Positions 50,301 through 64,000 of a stretch of DNA of 64,000 nt are shown here, piece after piece. The stretch covers positions 740,001 through 804,000 of the forward strand of contig JACVTC010000083.1 of the NCBI GenBank assembly GCA_016946835.1. The letters are read 5' to 3'. Position 1 is the stretch's first letter. The number at the start of each line of letters is the position of its first letter. The notes beneath the pieces are model-generated. The model was not told the origin of the DNA and did no database searches. It worked only from the letters and a program-made list of their open reading frames with translations. The position numbers and the translations under genes are program-made. The DNA is from Neocallimastix lanati (nom. inval.) (lineage: Eukaryota > Neocallimastigomycota > Neocallimastigomycetes > Neocallimastigales > Neocallimastigaceae).

Positions 50301-53300
50301 TCAGTTGTAATAGAAGTTAAAGTTGTTTCATCAGTAGTAGTGGAAGTTGTATCTTCAGCAGAAGTAATAGAAGTTAAAGTTGTTTCATCAGTAGTAGTGG
50401 AAGTTGTATCTTCAGCAGAAGTAATAGAAGTTAAAGTTGTTTCATCAGTAGTAGTGGAAGTTGTATCTTCAGCAGAAGTAATAGAAGTTAAAGTTGTTTC
50501 ATCAGTAGTAGTGGAAGTTGTATCTTCAGCGGAAGTAATAGAAGTTCTGTCTTCAGCAATACTAGATGTTGTATCTTCATTAATAGTAGAAGTTGTTTCT
50601 TCAGTAGTAATGCTAGTTTCGGTTTCGGTAATAAGGCTTTCATTAGTGAAGGTTTCAATAATAGATAAAGTGGAAGTTTCCGTTTCAATTGTAGTAGTTT
50701 CTTCAATTGGAACTGGAATAACTTTACATTTTTTCACAGTTCTAATAACTGTTTTATAGAATAATTCAATCATTTTTTCACTTTTACCAGTTTTGAAATC
50801 TTTCATATTAAAGGCACGGCAGAAACCTTCTTTAGCTAAAATTTGACCTTGTAAACTCTTTTCTTGATTCTTTTCAACTAAATTTTTATAGATTTCTTCT
50901 CTTTCAAAAGTTTCATTTTTTATACTATCTAATTTTGGATTACCATATTGAGCAGTAATAGTAGATGAATCATCATCTTCAGAGAAGCCTTTCATAATCC
51001 AGTATGGATTCGCATCATTGAACTGAGAGTTAGAAACATCGGTACCTTGCGAACCAGCTAAGTTGTCATTTAATAACATGAAAAGTTGAATATTATCCTT
51101 AATAATTAATTCGGCTGTGTCATCAACTTCTTTTTGGTAAGATGGACTTAAAACAAGTGGAGAGGCATTACGGTAAAATGTATATACGTTATTAACACTA
51201 GTTAAAACAGCTGGACTGAAAGAAGGTTCAAAGAAAATATCTGATGAATATTCTGGCATATAGAAATTATTTAAATAATATGGGAATCCCATAAATTTTT
51301 CAACATCAGTCTCACTAAGAATTTTACCATCGAATGTTTCAACATCAATCATGTTTTTAATATTTTCAATTTGTAATTTATTTCTATTATCTTCATAGAT
51401 TGGAAGATCAGAATCTTCATCAGTAACAAAAATAATAGTTTTAGAACTACCTTCTCTCCATTCTAACTCTTTAGTGTTTTCAAAGTTTTCTTCTCCATAT
51501 TCACTATGAATCTTGTTAATAAACTTATCAGATTTATTAAGGAACATTCTAATGGCTTCTAAACCAGCTTCTTGACCAGATTCATCACATCTCAGTTTGG
51601 AAAAAGCTTTTTCAATTTCATCAATATCTTTAGTAAAAGCACTATAAATACGTGGTTTACCACCAAAACCAATAACAGCAATTGTGGCATTCGCGTTAAC
51701 CCTTTCTAATTCTTCAATGAAATTCTTCAATTTCTTTCGCATTGGATCAATGTATTTGCACATTGAAGAACTTTCATCAATAATAAATACAATGTCGGAA
51801 TTGATTTCTTTACTTTCAATTTCTTTGTCATTACAAACAGTGATGTTTCTATATGGACCTGTTGGCCATTCAATTTCTAAAGTTGATATACTTGTACTAA
51901 TTTCTTCAGTTGTAGTAGATGTTGTTTCTTCAGTTGTAATAGAAGTTAAAGTTGTTTCATCAGTAGTAGTGGAAGTTGTATCTTCAGCAGAAGTAATAGA
52001 AGTTAAAGTTGTTTCATCAGTAGTAGTGGAAGTTGTATCTTCAGCAGAAGTAATAGAAGTTAAAGTTGTTTCATCAGTAGTAGTGGAAGTTGTATCTTCA
52101 GCGGAAGTAATAGAAGTTCTGTCTTCAGCAATACTAGATGTTGTATCTTCATTAATAGTAGAAGTTGTTTCTTCAGTAGTAATGCTAGTTTCGGTTTCGG
52201 TAATAAGGCTTTCATTAGTGAAGGTTTCAATAATAGATAAAGTGGAAGTTTCCGTTTCAATTGTAGTAGTTTCTTCAATTGGAACTGGAATAACTTTACA
52301 TTTTTTCACAGTTCTAATAACTGTTTTATAGAATAATTCAATCATTTTTTCACTTTTACCAGTTTTGAAATCTTTCATATTAAAGGCACGGCAGAAACCT
52401 TCTTTAGCTAAAATTTGACCTTGTAAACTCTTTTCTTGATTCTTTTCAACTAAATTTTTATAGATTTCTTCTCTTTCAAAAGTTTCATTTTTTATACTAT
52501 CTAATTTTGGATTACCATATTGAGCAGTAATAGTAGATGAATCATCATTTTCAGAGAAGCCTTTCATAATCCAGTATGGATTCGCATCATTGAATTGAGA
52601 GTTAGAAACATCAGTACCTTGTGAACCAGCTAAGTTGTCATTCAATAACATGAAAAGTTGAATATTATCCTTAATAATTAATTCGGCTGTGTCATCAACT
52701 TCTTTTTGGTAAGATGGACTTAAAACAAGTGGTGAGGCATTACGGTAAAATGTATATACATTATTAATATTAGTTAAAATTGCTGGACTGAAAGAAGGTT
52801 CAAAGAAAATATCTGATGAATATTCTGGCATATTGAAATTATTTAAATAATATGGGAATCCCATAAATTTTTCAACATCAGTCTCACTAAGAATTTTACC
52901 ATCGAATGTTTCAACATCAATCATGTTTTTAATATTTTCAATTTGTAATTTATTTCTATTATCTTCATAGATTGGAAGATCAGAATCTTCATCAGTAACA
53001 AAAATAATAGTTTTAGAACTACCTTCTCTCCATTCTAACTCTTTAGTGTTTTCAAAGTTTTCTTCTCCATATTCACTATGAATCTTGTTAATAAACTTAT
53101 CAGATTTATTAAGGAACATTCTAATGGCTTCTAAACCAGCTTCTTGACCAGATTCATCACATCTCAGTTTGGAAAAAGCTTTTTCAATTTCATCAATATC
53201 TTTAGTAAAAGCACTATAAATACGTGGTTTACCACCAAAACCAATAACAGCAATTGTGGCATTCGCGTTAACCCTTTCTAATTCTTCAATGAAATTCTTC

Positions 53301-56300
53301 AATTTCTTTCGCATTGGATCAATGTATTTGCACATTGAAGAACTTTCATCAATAATAAATACAATGTCGGAATTGATTTCTTTACTTTCAATTTCTTTGT
53401 CATTACAAACAGTGATGTTTCTATATGGTCCTGTTGGCCATTCAATTTCTAAAGTTGATATACTTGTACTAATTTCTTCAGTTGTAGTAGATGTTGTTTC
53501 TTCAGTTGTAATAGATGTTAAAGTTGTTTCATCAATAGTAGTAGAAATTGTATCTTCGACAACACCGGATGTTGCATTTTCAGTAATAGTAGAGGTTGTA
53601 TCTTCATTAATAGTAGAGGTTGTATCTTCAGTAAGAGTAGAAGTTGTTTCTTCAGTAGTAATACTAGTTTCGGTTTCAGTAATAAGGCTTTCATTAGTGG
53701 AGGTTTCAATAATAGATAAAGTGGAAGTTTCCGTTTCAATAGTAGTAGTTTCTTCAATTGGAACTGGAATAACTTTACATTTTTTCACAGTTCTAATAAC
53801 TGTTTCATAGAATAATTCAACCATCTTTTCACTTTCACCTGTTTTGAATTCTTTCATATTAAAGGCACGGCAGAAACCTTCTTTAGCTAAAATTTGACCT
53901 TGTAAACTCTTTTCTTGATTCTTTTCAACTAAATTTTTATAGATTTCTTCTCTTTCAAAAGTTTCATTTTTTATACTATCTAATTTTGGATTACCATATT
54001 GAGCAGTAATAGTAGATGAATCATCATCTTCAGAGAAGCCTTTCATAATCCAGTATGGATTCGCATCATTGAATTGAGAGTTAGAAACATCAATACCTTG
54101 CGAACCAGCTAAATTGTCATTCAATAACATGAAAAGTTGAATATTATCCTTAATAATTAATTCGGCTGTGTCATCAACTTCTTTTTGGTAAGATGGACTT
54201 AAAACAAGTGGAGAGGCATTACGGTAAAATGTATATGCATTATTAATATTAATTAAAACAGCGGGACTGAAAGAAGGTTCAAAGAAAATATCTGATGAAT
54301 ATTCTGGCATATTGAAATTATTTAAATAATATGGGAATCCCATAAATTTTTCAACATCAGTCTCACTAAGAATTTTACCATCGAATGTTTCAACATCAAT
54401 CATGTTTTTAATATTTTCAATTTGTAATTTATTTCTATTATCTTCATAGATTGGAAGATCAGAATCTTCATCAGTAACAAAAATAATAGTTTTAGAACTA
54501 CCTTCTCTCCATTCTAACTCTTTAGTGTTTTCAAAGTTTTCTTCTCCATATTCACTATGAATCTTGTTAATAAACTTATCAGATTTATTAAGGAACATTC
54601 TAATGGCTTCTAAACCAGCTTCTTGACCAGATTCATCACATCTCAGTTTGGAAAAGGCTTTTTCAATTTCATCAATATCTTTAGTAAAAGCACTATAGAT
54701 ACGTGGTTTACCACCAAAACCAATAACAGCAATTGTGGCATTCGCGTTAACCCTTTCTAATTCTTCAATGAAATTCTTCAATTTCTTTCGCATTGGATCA
54801 ATGTATTTGCACATTGAAGAACTTTCATCAATAATAAATACAATGTCGGAATTGATTTCTTTACTTTCAACTTCTTTGTCATTACAAACAGTGATATTTC
54901 TATATGGTCCTGTTGGCCATTCAATTTCTAAAGTTGATATACTTGTACTAATTTCTTCAGTTGTAGTAGATGTTGTTTCTTCAGTTGTAATAGAAGTTAA
55001 AGTTGTTTCATCAGAAGTAGTGGAAGTTGTATCTTCAGCAGAAGTAATAGAAGTTAAAGTTGTTTCATCAGTAGTAGTGGAAGTTGTATCTTCAGCAGAA
55101 GTAATAGAAGTTAAAGTTGTTTCATCAGTAGTAGTGGAAGTTGTATCTTCAGCGGAAGTAATAGAAGTTCTGTCTTCAGCAATGCTAGATGTTGTATCTT
55201 CATTAATAGTAGAGGTTGTATCTTCAGTAAGAGTAGAAGTTGTTTCTTCGGTAGTAATACTAGTTTCGGTTTCAGTAATAAGGCTTTCATTAGTGGAGGT
55301 TTCAATAATAGATAAAGTGGAAGTTTCCGTTTCAGTAGTAGTAGTTTCTTCAATTGGAACTGGAATAACTTTACATTTTTTCACAGTTCTAATAACTGTT
55401 TCATAGAATAATTCAACCATCTTTTCATTTTCACCTGTTTTGAATTCTTTCATATTAAAGGCACGGCAGAAACCTTCTTTAGCTAAAATTTGACCTTGTA
55501 AACTCTTTTCTTGATTCTTTTCAACTAAATTTTTATAGATTTCTTCTCTTTCAAAAGTTTCATTTTTTATACTATCTAATTTTGGATTACCATATTGAGC
55601 AGTAATAGTAGATGAATCATCATTTTCAGAGAAGCCTTTCATAATCCAGTATGGATTCGCATCATTGAATTGAGAGTTAGAAACATCAATACCTTGTGAA
55701 CCAGCTAAGTTGTCATTCAATAACATGAAAAGTTGAATATTATCCTTAATAATTAATTCGGCTGTGTCATCAACTTCTTTTTGGTAAGATGGACTTAAAA
55801 CAAGTGGTGAGGCATTACGGTAAAATGTATATGCATTATTAATATTAATTAAAACAGCGGGACTGAAAGAAGGTTCAAAGAAAATATCTGATGAATATTC
55901 TGGCATATTGAAATTATTTAAATAATATGGGAATCCCATAAATTTTTCAACATCAGTCTCACTAAGAATTTTACCATCGAATGTTTCAACATCAATCATG
56001 TTTTTAATATTTTCAATTTGTAATTTATTTCTATTATCTTCATAGATTGGAAGATCAGAATCTTCATCAGTAACAAAAATAATAGTTTTAGAACTACCTT
56101 CTCTCCATTCTAACTCTTTAGTGTTTTCAAAGTTTTCTTCTCCATATTCACTATGAATCTTGTTAATAAACTTATCAGATTTATTAAGGAACATTCTAAT
56201 GGCTTCTAAACCAGCTTCTTGACCAGATTCATCACATCTCAGTTTGGAAAAAGCTTTTTCAATTTCATCAATATCTTTAGTAAAAGCACTATAGATACGT

Positions 56301-58673
56301 GGTTTACCACCAAAACCAATAACAGCAATTGTGGCATTCGCGTTAACCCTTTCTAATTCTTCAATGAAATTCTTCAATTTCTTTCGCATTGGATCAATGT
56401 ATTTACACATTGAAGAACTTTCATCAATAATAAATACAATATCGGAATTGATTTCTTTACTTTCAACTTCTTCATCATTACAAACGGTAATGTTTCTATA
56501 TGGGACTGTTGGCCATATAGTTGTTGGAGTACTATAAATAATAGATTTAGTAGAAGTACTAGTTAAATTTTCTTCAATTGATGATGTATAAATATTTGTA
56601 TTATAATCAGCACTACTTTCAATGTCATTTTCATCACCATCAATAACTTCTTGTGGAACTTCAGTAGCATCAGAATCATCATCTTCATTAGCTATATCAT
56701 TCTCAGTACTATCTCCAATATCATTTATATTACCATCATTCACTTTTTGGGGAACTTTAGTGGCATAAGAATCGTCATTGGTTGTTTCATCTTCATTATC
56801 AGTACCAATATTTTTAGAAGTATTTGATGGTTTTTGCTTATTAATGGGAGAAAAATTAGTTTGAGAAGGTACTTTTTCACTCTTGGATTTTTGTTCATCT
56901 TCAATAGTTATATCATCATCAGCACTATCTTCAATGTCATTTTCATCACCATCAATAACTTCTTGTGGAACTTCAGTAGCATCAGAATCATCATCTTCAA
57001 GAGTAATGTTATCTTCATCTTCACTATCAGTATCAATATTTTTAAAAGTATTTGCTGGTTTTTGCTTTATAATGGGAGAAAAGTTAGTTTGGGAAGGTAC
57101 TTTTGCAGTCTCGGATTTTTCTTCTTCTTCACTAGCTGTATCATCATCAGCACTATCTTCAATGTCATTTTCATCACCATCAATAACTTCTTGTGGAACT
57201 TCAGTAGCATCAGAATCATCATCTTCAAGAGTAATGTTATCTTCATCTTCACTAGTTATATTATTTTCAGTACTATCTCTAATATTATTTTTATTATATT
57301 TAATCTTTAGATTTGGAATACATCCATTGAAAGATGCATTTCTAATGTCAGTACTTTCAGTGGAGAATTTTTCTGATATACATTTACCAAACAGATTACC
57401 ACCAAATAATTGAACATCAGCCTTTGGAGCAAGAAGTAAACCATAAATATCAGCTTTACTAAATTGAGCAGTAGTGGTCTCTGGCATATTCCAAATAATT
57501 CTGTCTTCAAATCCATTAATATCGAATTCTGCACTCTCTAATACAAACGTTTTAATTTTAATATTGAAAATAATAGTTACATCTTCCGGTTTAACATTAT
57601 CTGGATTTTCAATAGTAAAATGATAAGCTCCATCTTTATTAAATGTATTCTCATTAACATTAATAATATAGTCCTTAATTTCTTTTGAAATAACAAGTCT
57701 TCTGTTTGGTGGATCATATAATTCAACCTTTTTTTATAAATGATATTAAATTTTATGGTATAAAAAAAAGATAAAATAGATACAAAATATATATACATTT
57801 ATATATATATAATTCATAAATATTTTTAATCATTTATATAAAATTCTTTAATTATAAAATAATTCAAATAATCAATTATGTGTACCATAGCATTGGAAGT
57901 CAATTGAGCTAATTCATTAGAAATATTAGCAATTCTCTTTTTAATAGCTACAAAATCAATATCATCAGATGGTTCATTAGAGATGGCACATTTATTTAAT
58001 TTAAGATTATCTATTAAATAATTTTTAATATTGAGAGCAGATCCATAATGAATACCACCATAAATTTCACCATCCCCCACAGTAAGTTTATCAGTGTAAA
58101 TAGCATATTTGAAATCATGTTTAGTACAATCTTTACCTTTTAATTCATTAATAGTAACAGATCCTATATTAATAGAATTTTTCGCAGCAATTCTACCTGT
58201 GATACTAAAACTTTTAGATGCACTAATTTTATCGAAACAAAAGATATCAAATCCTGAAACAAGTTCATATGCTGGGTCATTATTTGAATTTAAACAGACA
58301 TTATTATTTCTTCTCATTTTTAAGCTTGATATATTTGATGAGTCAGTATTTGATATATTGTTATCCTCATTTACAAATAATTGGCCATGTGAAGACATTT
58401 CTTCACAATACTATATATATTTTATTAATTAATAATGAATAATATTAATAATCAAATAATATAAAGGGTAAAAAAATATTATTTTTATACATATATATAA
58501 ATATTTTCTTCTTCTTTTTCTTTTTTTATTATTATTCCAAACTCCTGATTATTATAAAATAATTAGACATTTACCATATATCCATTTTCATTTTGGGTAC
58601 ATTTGGACGCACCACTATTGAGTGTAACTACTGTAGTAAAAATAAAAAATAAGTTAAATAAACACTTTGTCAT
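46580..58673 (-). CDS. Giant membrane protein: CBAA - six vWA - Thr-rich stalk - TM - NPLY tail
   Basis: Three exons join in phase 0: 58575-58673, 57886-58410 and 46580-57727, giving 3923 residues. The ATG at 58673 opens a signal peptide (about 1-22). A choice-of-anchor-A domain follows (about 80-355; SITGRIAAK, GGIHYG, IIWNMPETT, GLLLAPKADV, FNGCIP), then an acidic spacer (about 360-600) of repeated DDDSDATEVPQEVIDGDEN units. Six near-identical vWA domains come next, with MIDAS DESSS starting at residues 643, 1175, 1668, 2192, 2727 and 3278, separated by Thr/Ser/Glu-rich spacers. A poly-Thr stalk precedes one membrane helix (3843-3865, Ala/Gly-rich). The 58-residue tail carries NPLYE twice (3889 and 3901). 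It is likely a type I surface adhesin; ligand unknown. NPxY in animal receptors binds PTB proteins or endocytic adaptors. The paralogue at 6996-15078 shares its first exons. Confidence 0.88.
47110..47365 (-). repeat. Poly-Thr coding repeat (mucin-like stalk)
   Basis: Runs of ACT/ACA/ACC codons (read as GTAGTAGTA/TTGTTG on the plus strand) encode over twenty consecutive Thr, then Thr runs broken by PES and PKT. It forms the membrane-proximal stalk of the six-vWA protein and would be a dense O-glycosylation region. Confidence 0.9.
47430..56520 (-). repeat. Six tandem vWA units of variable length
   Basis: Six coding repeats whose start-to-start steps are 1596, 1479, 1572, 1605 and 1653 bases from the N-terminal side. 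The vWA parts are almost identical. The length differences come from the spacers, which hold differing numbers of a 57-base minisatellite encoding TSITSAEDTTSTTTDETTL or close variants (none in the 53.5-kb spacer, up to four in others). Confidence 0.92.
56620..57290 (-). repeat. Acidic spacer tandem repeat (coding)
   Basis: About three copies of a unit near 228 bases encoding EDEDNITLEDDDSDATEVPQ, EVIDGDENDIEDSADDD and a PSQTNFSPI.KQKP.NT segment. It links the CBAA domain to the first vWA domain in the six-vWA protein. Confidence 0.85.
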
Positions 58674-60362
<1,689 letters not shown>

Positions 60363-60959
60363 TATTTATTATTATTTACTATTTATTATTTATTATTATT
60401 TATTATTTATTATTTATTATTATTTATTATTTATTATTTATTACTTATAGTTTATCTTTTATTATTATTTATTATTTATTTTTATTATTTATTTTTATTT
60501 AGTATTTAGTATTTAGTATTTAGTATTTAGTATTATTTATTAACTTTTTATTATTTATTATTTGTTTATTTATTATTAATAATTTTTTATTTATTATTTA
60601 TTATTTATTATTTATTATTAGTTGTAATTAATTATAATTCTTATGGTAAAAATAAAATTAAAAATAAAATAAATAAAAAAAAATGAATCTTAAAATTAAA
60701 AAGAGTAATTAATAAAAGTATTTAATATCATTTATATTATACATTTTAATGGAAACTTTTGCTTTATTATAAAATTAAATGTTATAAATATAAAAATTAT
60801 TAAAAAATGTATAAAAAAGATATATTTTAATATTTTTTTAAAATTAAATTTTTAAAAAATATTAAGAATAATTTTAGCTGTTAATAATAATTTTGTACGA
60901 CAGATTTCTGATAATATTTTTTATTTAATCATTACTATGTCATTTATTATAAATCAGTA
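60363..60959. other. Degenerate simple repeats and AT-rich spacer
   Basis: Irregular ATT/ATTT repeats to about 60630, including five TTTAGTA units at 60500-60530, then AT-rich DNA without recognisable features up to the second MULE remnant. Confidence 0.6.
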
Positions 60960-62243
60960 TTTATATCATTTATATTAATTAAACATTTAAGCCATAATTC
61001 AACAATATCATTTCTAAGTATTACTTTGAAATCTATAGTTTTATATTTTTCAATTAAAGCATTGGTTTCATCAGTTCTTCCTGACACTTTTTTTTTTTTC
61101 CAAATTGCTCCAATTTTCCTTTGGTAACTATTATAAGATAGAGATTCTTCTTTTTTTAATGTATTTTACAAAGAAAAAAATTTTTTCTTCTTTTTTTTTG
61201 CAAATAAATTATTAAAATTATTATTGAAAGACTATGATGCGTTATTTGTTATATTCTATATTGTTTTAATAATTCCAATTTTTATAATTTTCTTATTTTT
61301 TTTTTAAAAAAAAAAATATTCCATAAATTGGTTATTATTATTTGTTTCACACCTAATTTTACTATAAATATCAAAAAATAAATTCTGAATTTTTTGAATT
61401 TACAAGAGATAAGTTCGAAATCACTTTATAATAAATATATATATTATTTGATTTTTCTTCATAACAACATAATTCATTTTATAAGATCTAATATTTTTTT
61501 ATAGTGTCAAATACAGTATTTAATATTTATATTGCAAAAATATTTTTTCTGTAGTATTAGATATGTTTTTTATCTAAATCACAATGAAAATTTTTCAGAG
61601 TAATTATAGTATTATTGCTATAAATATTAGCATTTCTTTTACCTCTTCGAATAACATCTCATAAATAACTTTTTCTTTATTTTTAATATCGAAAAAAAAA
61701 AAAAAAAAAAAAAGTAGTATAAAAACCATTTAATTGTTTAACGTAAGTTCTATTTATGAACATTTACTAACTAAATTTAGGTGCAATATATAGTAAGTAC
61801 CATATGCAAATATATCTTCATGATATTGCATAAATAATTTTGTATGGAATGGAGATCAGAAGATTATTAAATCAGAATTATAGAATATAATAAAATTCTT
61901 ATTTCTTTCCAATTTATAATATTTTGATTCATCAGGACATATAAATCACATTTCTTTGTGAACTTCATTAAATATACTTTAAGGTTTTATACCCAAAGGA
62001 ATTGAACTTATTCTAATTTCATCTTTAATTTTATATTTTATTATTAATATAGATGTAACTTTCATATATATTAAAATTTCCTTCTTATTATTTAAAATAA
62101 TGAAAGACTTAAAACATTTATTTATATTCTGTACATCTATGTACCTTATAATTATTTTTTTTTTAAATGAAAAATTAAATTAATATTTTTTGTTAATAAT
62201 AATTTGTTCATTTCCTTATTTCAATATTTATATTTTCTTCCAT
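60960..62243 (-). pseudogene. Second, more eroded MULE transposase copy
   Basis: Same orientation and order as the transposase at 19513-20929, with recognisable DNA similarity over the whole length. For instance both end in TTAATAATAATTTGTTCATT followed by TCCTT near the N-terminus (20862 and 62190), and both share the blocks around TCATTTCTT...TTAAATATA (20589 and 61950) and AACATTTAAGCC/TAAACATTC near the C-terminus. No open frame of useful length remains and poly-T runs have expanded. It is a dead copy of the same family. Confidence 0.8.
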
Positions 62244-62764
62244 TAATAATAAAATATTTAAAATAAATATTTAAATACATATATTTAATTATATATACGA
62301 TATGATTAAAAATCTTTTCTTTATTATTTGTTATTAATATCAAGTTATTTATTTAAATTATTTATTATGAATAAATTAGTTCTAATTAATTAATTATTTA
62401 TTTATCTATTTATCTATTTATTTATTTATTTTTATTTATTTTATATTATATATTATTTTATAAGAAAATATCTTATTTTTAAATGTTTAAGCAATAAAAT
62501 ATTTATATAATTATTCATTTTATAAATAGTTATTTATTATAAATAAATTATTTATTTTTTTTTTTATTGTTACGTAGTTTATAAGAAAATATATTATTTT
62601 TTAATATATCAATAAATAAATTATTCTTTTATTATTTTTTTATTTATATTAAATTTTGTTTTTTAATTTTAATTATTTATTATTTAAGAAAATATATTAT
62701 TTATTTAATTATTTATTATTTATATTTATAATTTATATAAAATTATTTAAATATTAATTATTTA
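62244..62764. other. AT-rich DNA next to the MULE remnant
   Basis: Only AT-rich sequence and short TTTA runs; probably the decayed subterminal part of the second MULE copy. Confidence 0.45.
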
Positions 62765-63037
62765 TTCTGAAGGGAAGTTACATTTCCCCAAATTGCATTT
62801 CCCCGGGTTGCATTTAGCCAAGTGGCGTAGTATTAAAATGTTGCATTTCGCTAAGTGGAATATTGATATAAATACATGAATAAATAAATAAATAAATATT
62901 AATTCAAAATATTTTTTTATAAACTTGTTTTTATACAATAATATTTAATTATATTTATTGATTTAGTTACTTATTTATTTATTTATTTATTTATTTAATA
63001 ATTTTCAATTTGGCGAAATGACCTACTCCCTTCTGAA
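62765..63037. mobile_element. MITE-like fold-back element related to the MULE ends
   Basis: The left end reads TCTGAAGGGAAGTTACATTTC then CCCAAATT; the reverse complement of the right end reads TCAGAAGGGAGTAGGTCATTTCG then CCAAATT. These inverted repeats of about 28 bases enclose about 270 bases without coding sequence. The left part carries several copies of a short unit TTGCATTTCGCCAAGT (62770-62865), as in the subterminal region of the MULE at 21645-21700. It may be a small derivative of the MULE or its decayed right end. Confidence 0.6.
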
Positions 63038-63904
63038 TATTCTGAATAGGAATGTTGCATTTTGGAACATGGCTTTATATGAAATATGGCATATTTAGAT
63101 ACACTTTTTATGTAAAAGTGGCTTAAATTATATTAAATAAATAAAAATAAATTAAGGTGATAACGTATTTTGAAATGTGGCGTATTTTTGAATAATTAAA
63201 TAAATAATATTCAATTGTAAAAATAATTTTTTATTATTTTTTTTTAATAGAATATATTATTATTTCTTTTGAAATAGTTATTTAATAATATTTAATTGTA
63301 AAAATATATATTTAATTATTTAATTATTTATATTTTTATATATGATTTCATGAAATATCATAAAAATGTATGAATTTATTTTAAAAATTTTATAATCCAC
63401 CAGGCGAAATGCACAATTACAAAATGCATCATATTCATATTTAATAATACAATATTTTATAACATTTGATTTTAAAATTTTAATATTTTTTGTTAAAATA
63501 ATAATAAAATATTATTTAAAATAAAGTAATTTATAATATTTAGTATTAAAGATATATTCTAATATTTAATTTTGAAGATATATTTTTTATTTATCATAAT
63601 TTGTTCTTTTCCTCTTTTTATTTCACCAATTTTAAATTTTAAATTTTTTTTTTTTTCCATTTTTTAATAGCTAAAAGTAAAATATATTCAATTTTTTATC
63701 ATTAATTTTATATAGTGTTTATTTATCATAATTTTTTTTAAAATATAAAAGTATGAAAATATAATAAAATTATTATATTTATTAATTTGAAAAATAACAT
63801 AAATAATTGATATTATTGATGTTATTTGATATTTGATATTAAGTTTTTTTTTTATTATTTTTAATTTATTATCATATAAACCTTAACACTATTGTATAAT
63901 ATAA
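63038..63904. other. AT-rich DNA with scattered MULE-type motifs
   Basis: Fragments such as TTGCATTTTGGAACATGGC (63054-63072), GAAATGTGGCGTATTTT (63172-63188) and CAGGCGAAATGCACAATTACA (63401-63421) resemble the terminal motifs of the MULE family, suggesting more decayed ends. Beyond 63440 nothing is recognisable. Confidence 0.5.
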
Positions 63905-64000
63905 GAATTATGTAAAGATAAATTATGGTTAGGTGAATTTAAATTAAAAAATTGTCAGAATGAACGTGCTTTATATCAATTATGGCATACTTTAATAAAT
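63905..64000 (+). CDS. Possible partial exon running off the window
   Basis: An open plus-strand frame of 32 codons reaches the window end, reading ...CKDKLWLGEFKLKN and CQNERALYQLWHTLIN. Its composition and residue pattern are coding-like compared with the surrounding DNA. There is no ATG in the open stretch and an in-frame stop lies just before it, so an upstream exon or a decayed gene must be assumed. The family is not recognised; its LYQLW phrase loosely resembles LYQQLW in the remnant at 26400-27470. Confidence 0.35.

Noticed and set aside
46727-56537. Antisense and frame-shifted Val-, Ser- or Leu-rich frames over the vWA gene
   Set aside because: Mirror readings of Thr/Ser/Glu-rich spacers and of the vWA repeats, without signals of their own.

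Overview
The window looks like nuclear DNA of an anaerobic gut fungus (Neocallimastigomycota); I cannot fix the genus. The support is extreme AT richness outside genes with long homopolymers and (TTA)n/(TTTTA)n arrays, short GT-AG introns, fungal cellulosome dockerins (CBM10-type) on a cellulase, a fungal CBM1 remnant, and a lebercilin-like gene that suits a fungus with flagellated zoospores. No prokaryotic features, rRNA or tRNA genes were recognised.

Layout: 1-1995 is AT-rich with faint coding scraps. 2012-5186 is a composite (TTTTA)n satellite with a 33-base spacer unit. 5728-6109 is a broken carbohydrate esterase (CE6-like) plus CBM1 fragment. 6996-15078 (minus) is a five-exon gene for a secreted 2547-residue protein: signal peptide, choice-of-anchor-A (CBAA) domain, von Willebrand A (vWA) domain, second CBAA, then about 1470 residues of cysteine-rich repeats. 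17151-22000 is a MULE DNA transposon with terminal inverted repeats, holding a decayed transposase and, nested within it, a second inverted-repeat element (17285-18817) whose body is the same satellite in opposite orientation. 22614-25773 (plus) is an eight-exon lebercilin-like coiled-coil gene. 25774-28558 is mostly AT-rich with a decayed minus-strand coding stretch. 28559-43192 (minus) is one uninterrupted frame of 4877 residues: signal peptide, two dockerins, twelve nearly identical GH5 domains at an exact 1170-base period, two more dockerins. 46580-58673 (minus) is a three-exon gene for a 3923-residue membrane protein: signal peptide, CBAA, acidic spacer, six vWA domains, Thr-rich stalk, one membrane helix and a 58-residue tail with two NPLY motifs. 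60235-64000 holds (ATTT)n DNA, a second decayed MULE transposase, a MITE-like element and a possible partial exon.

The three big minus-strand genes all act outside the cell. The GH5 protein should be a cellulosome enzyme. The two CBAA/vWA proteins are paralogues sharing a 33-codon first exon and matching intron sites; they look like giant surface or secreted adhesins. The NPLY-tailed one recalls the layout of integrin beta chains (MIDAS-type vWA outside, NPxY inside), probably by convergence. These two proteins, with the twelve-domain cellulase between them, are the least ordinary content of the window.

Exon joins were worked out by eye from splice signals, phase and paralogue comparison; they keep frame throughout but have no transcript support here.
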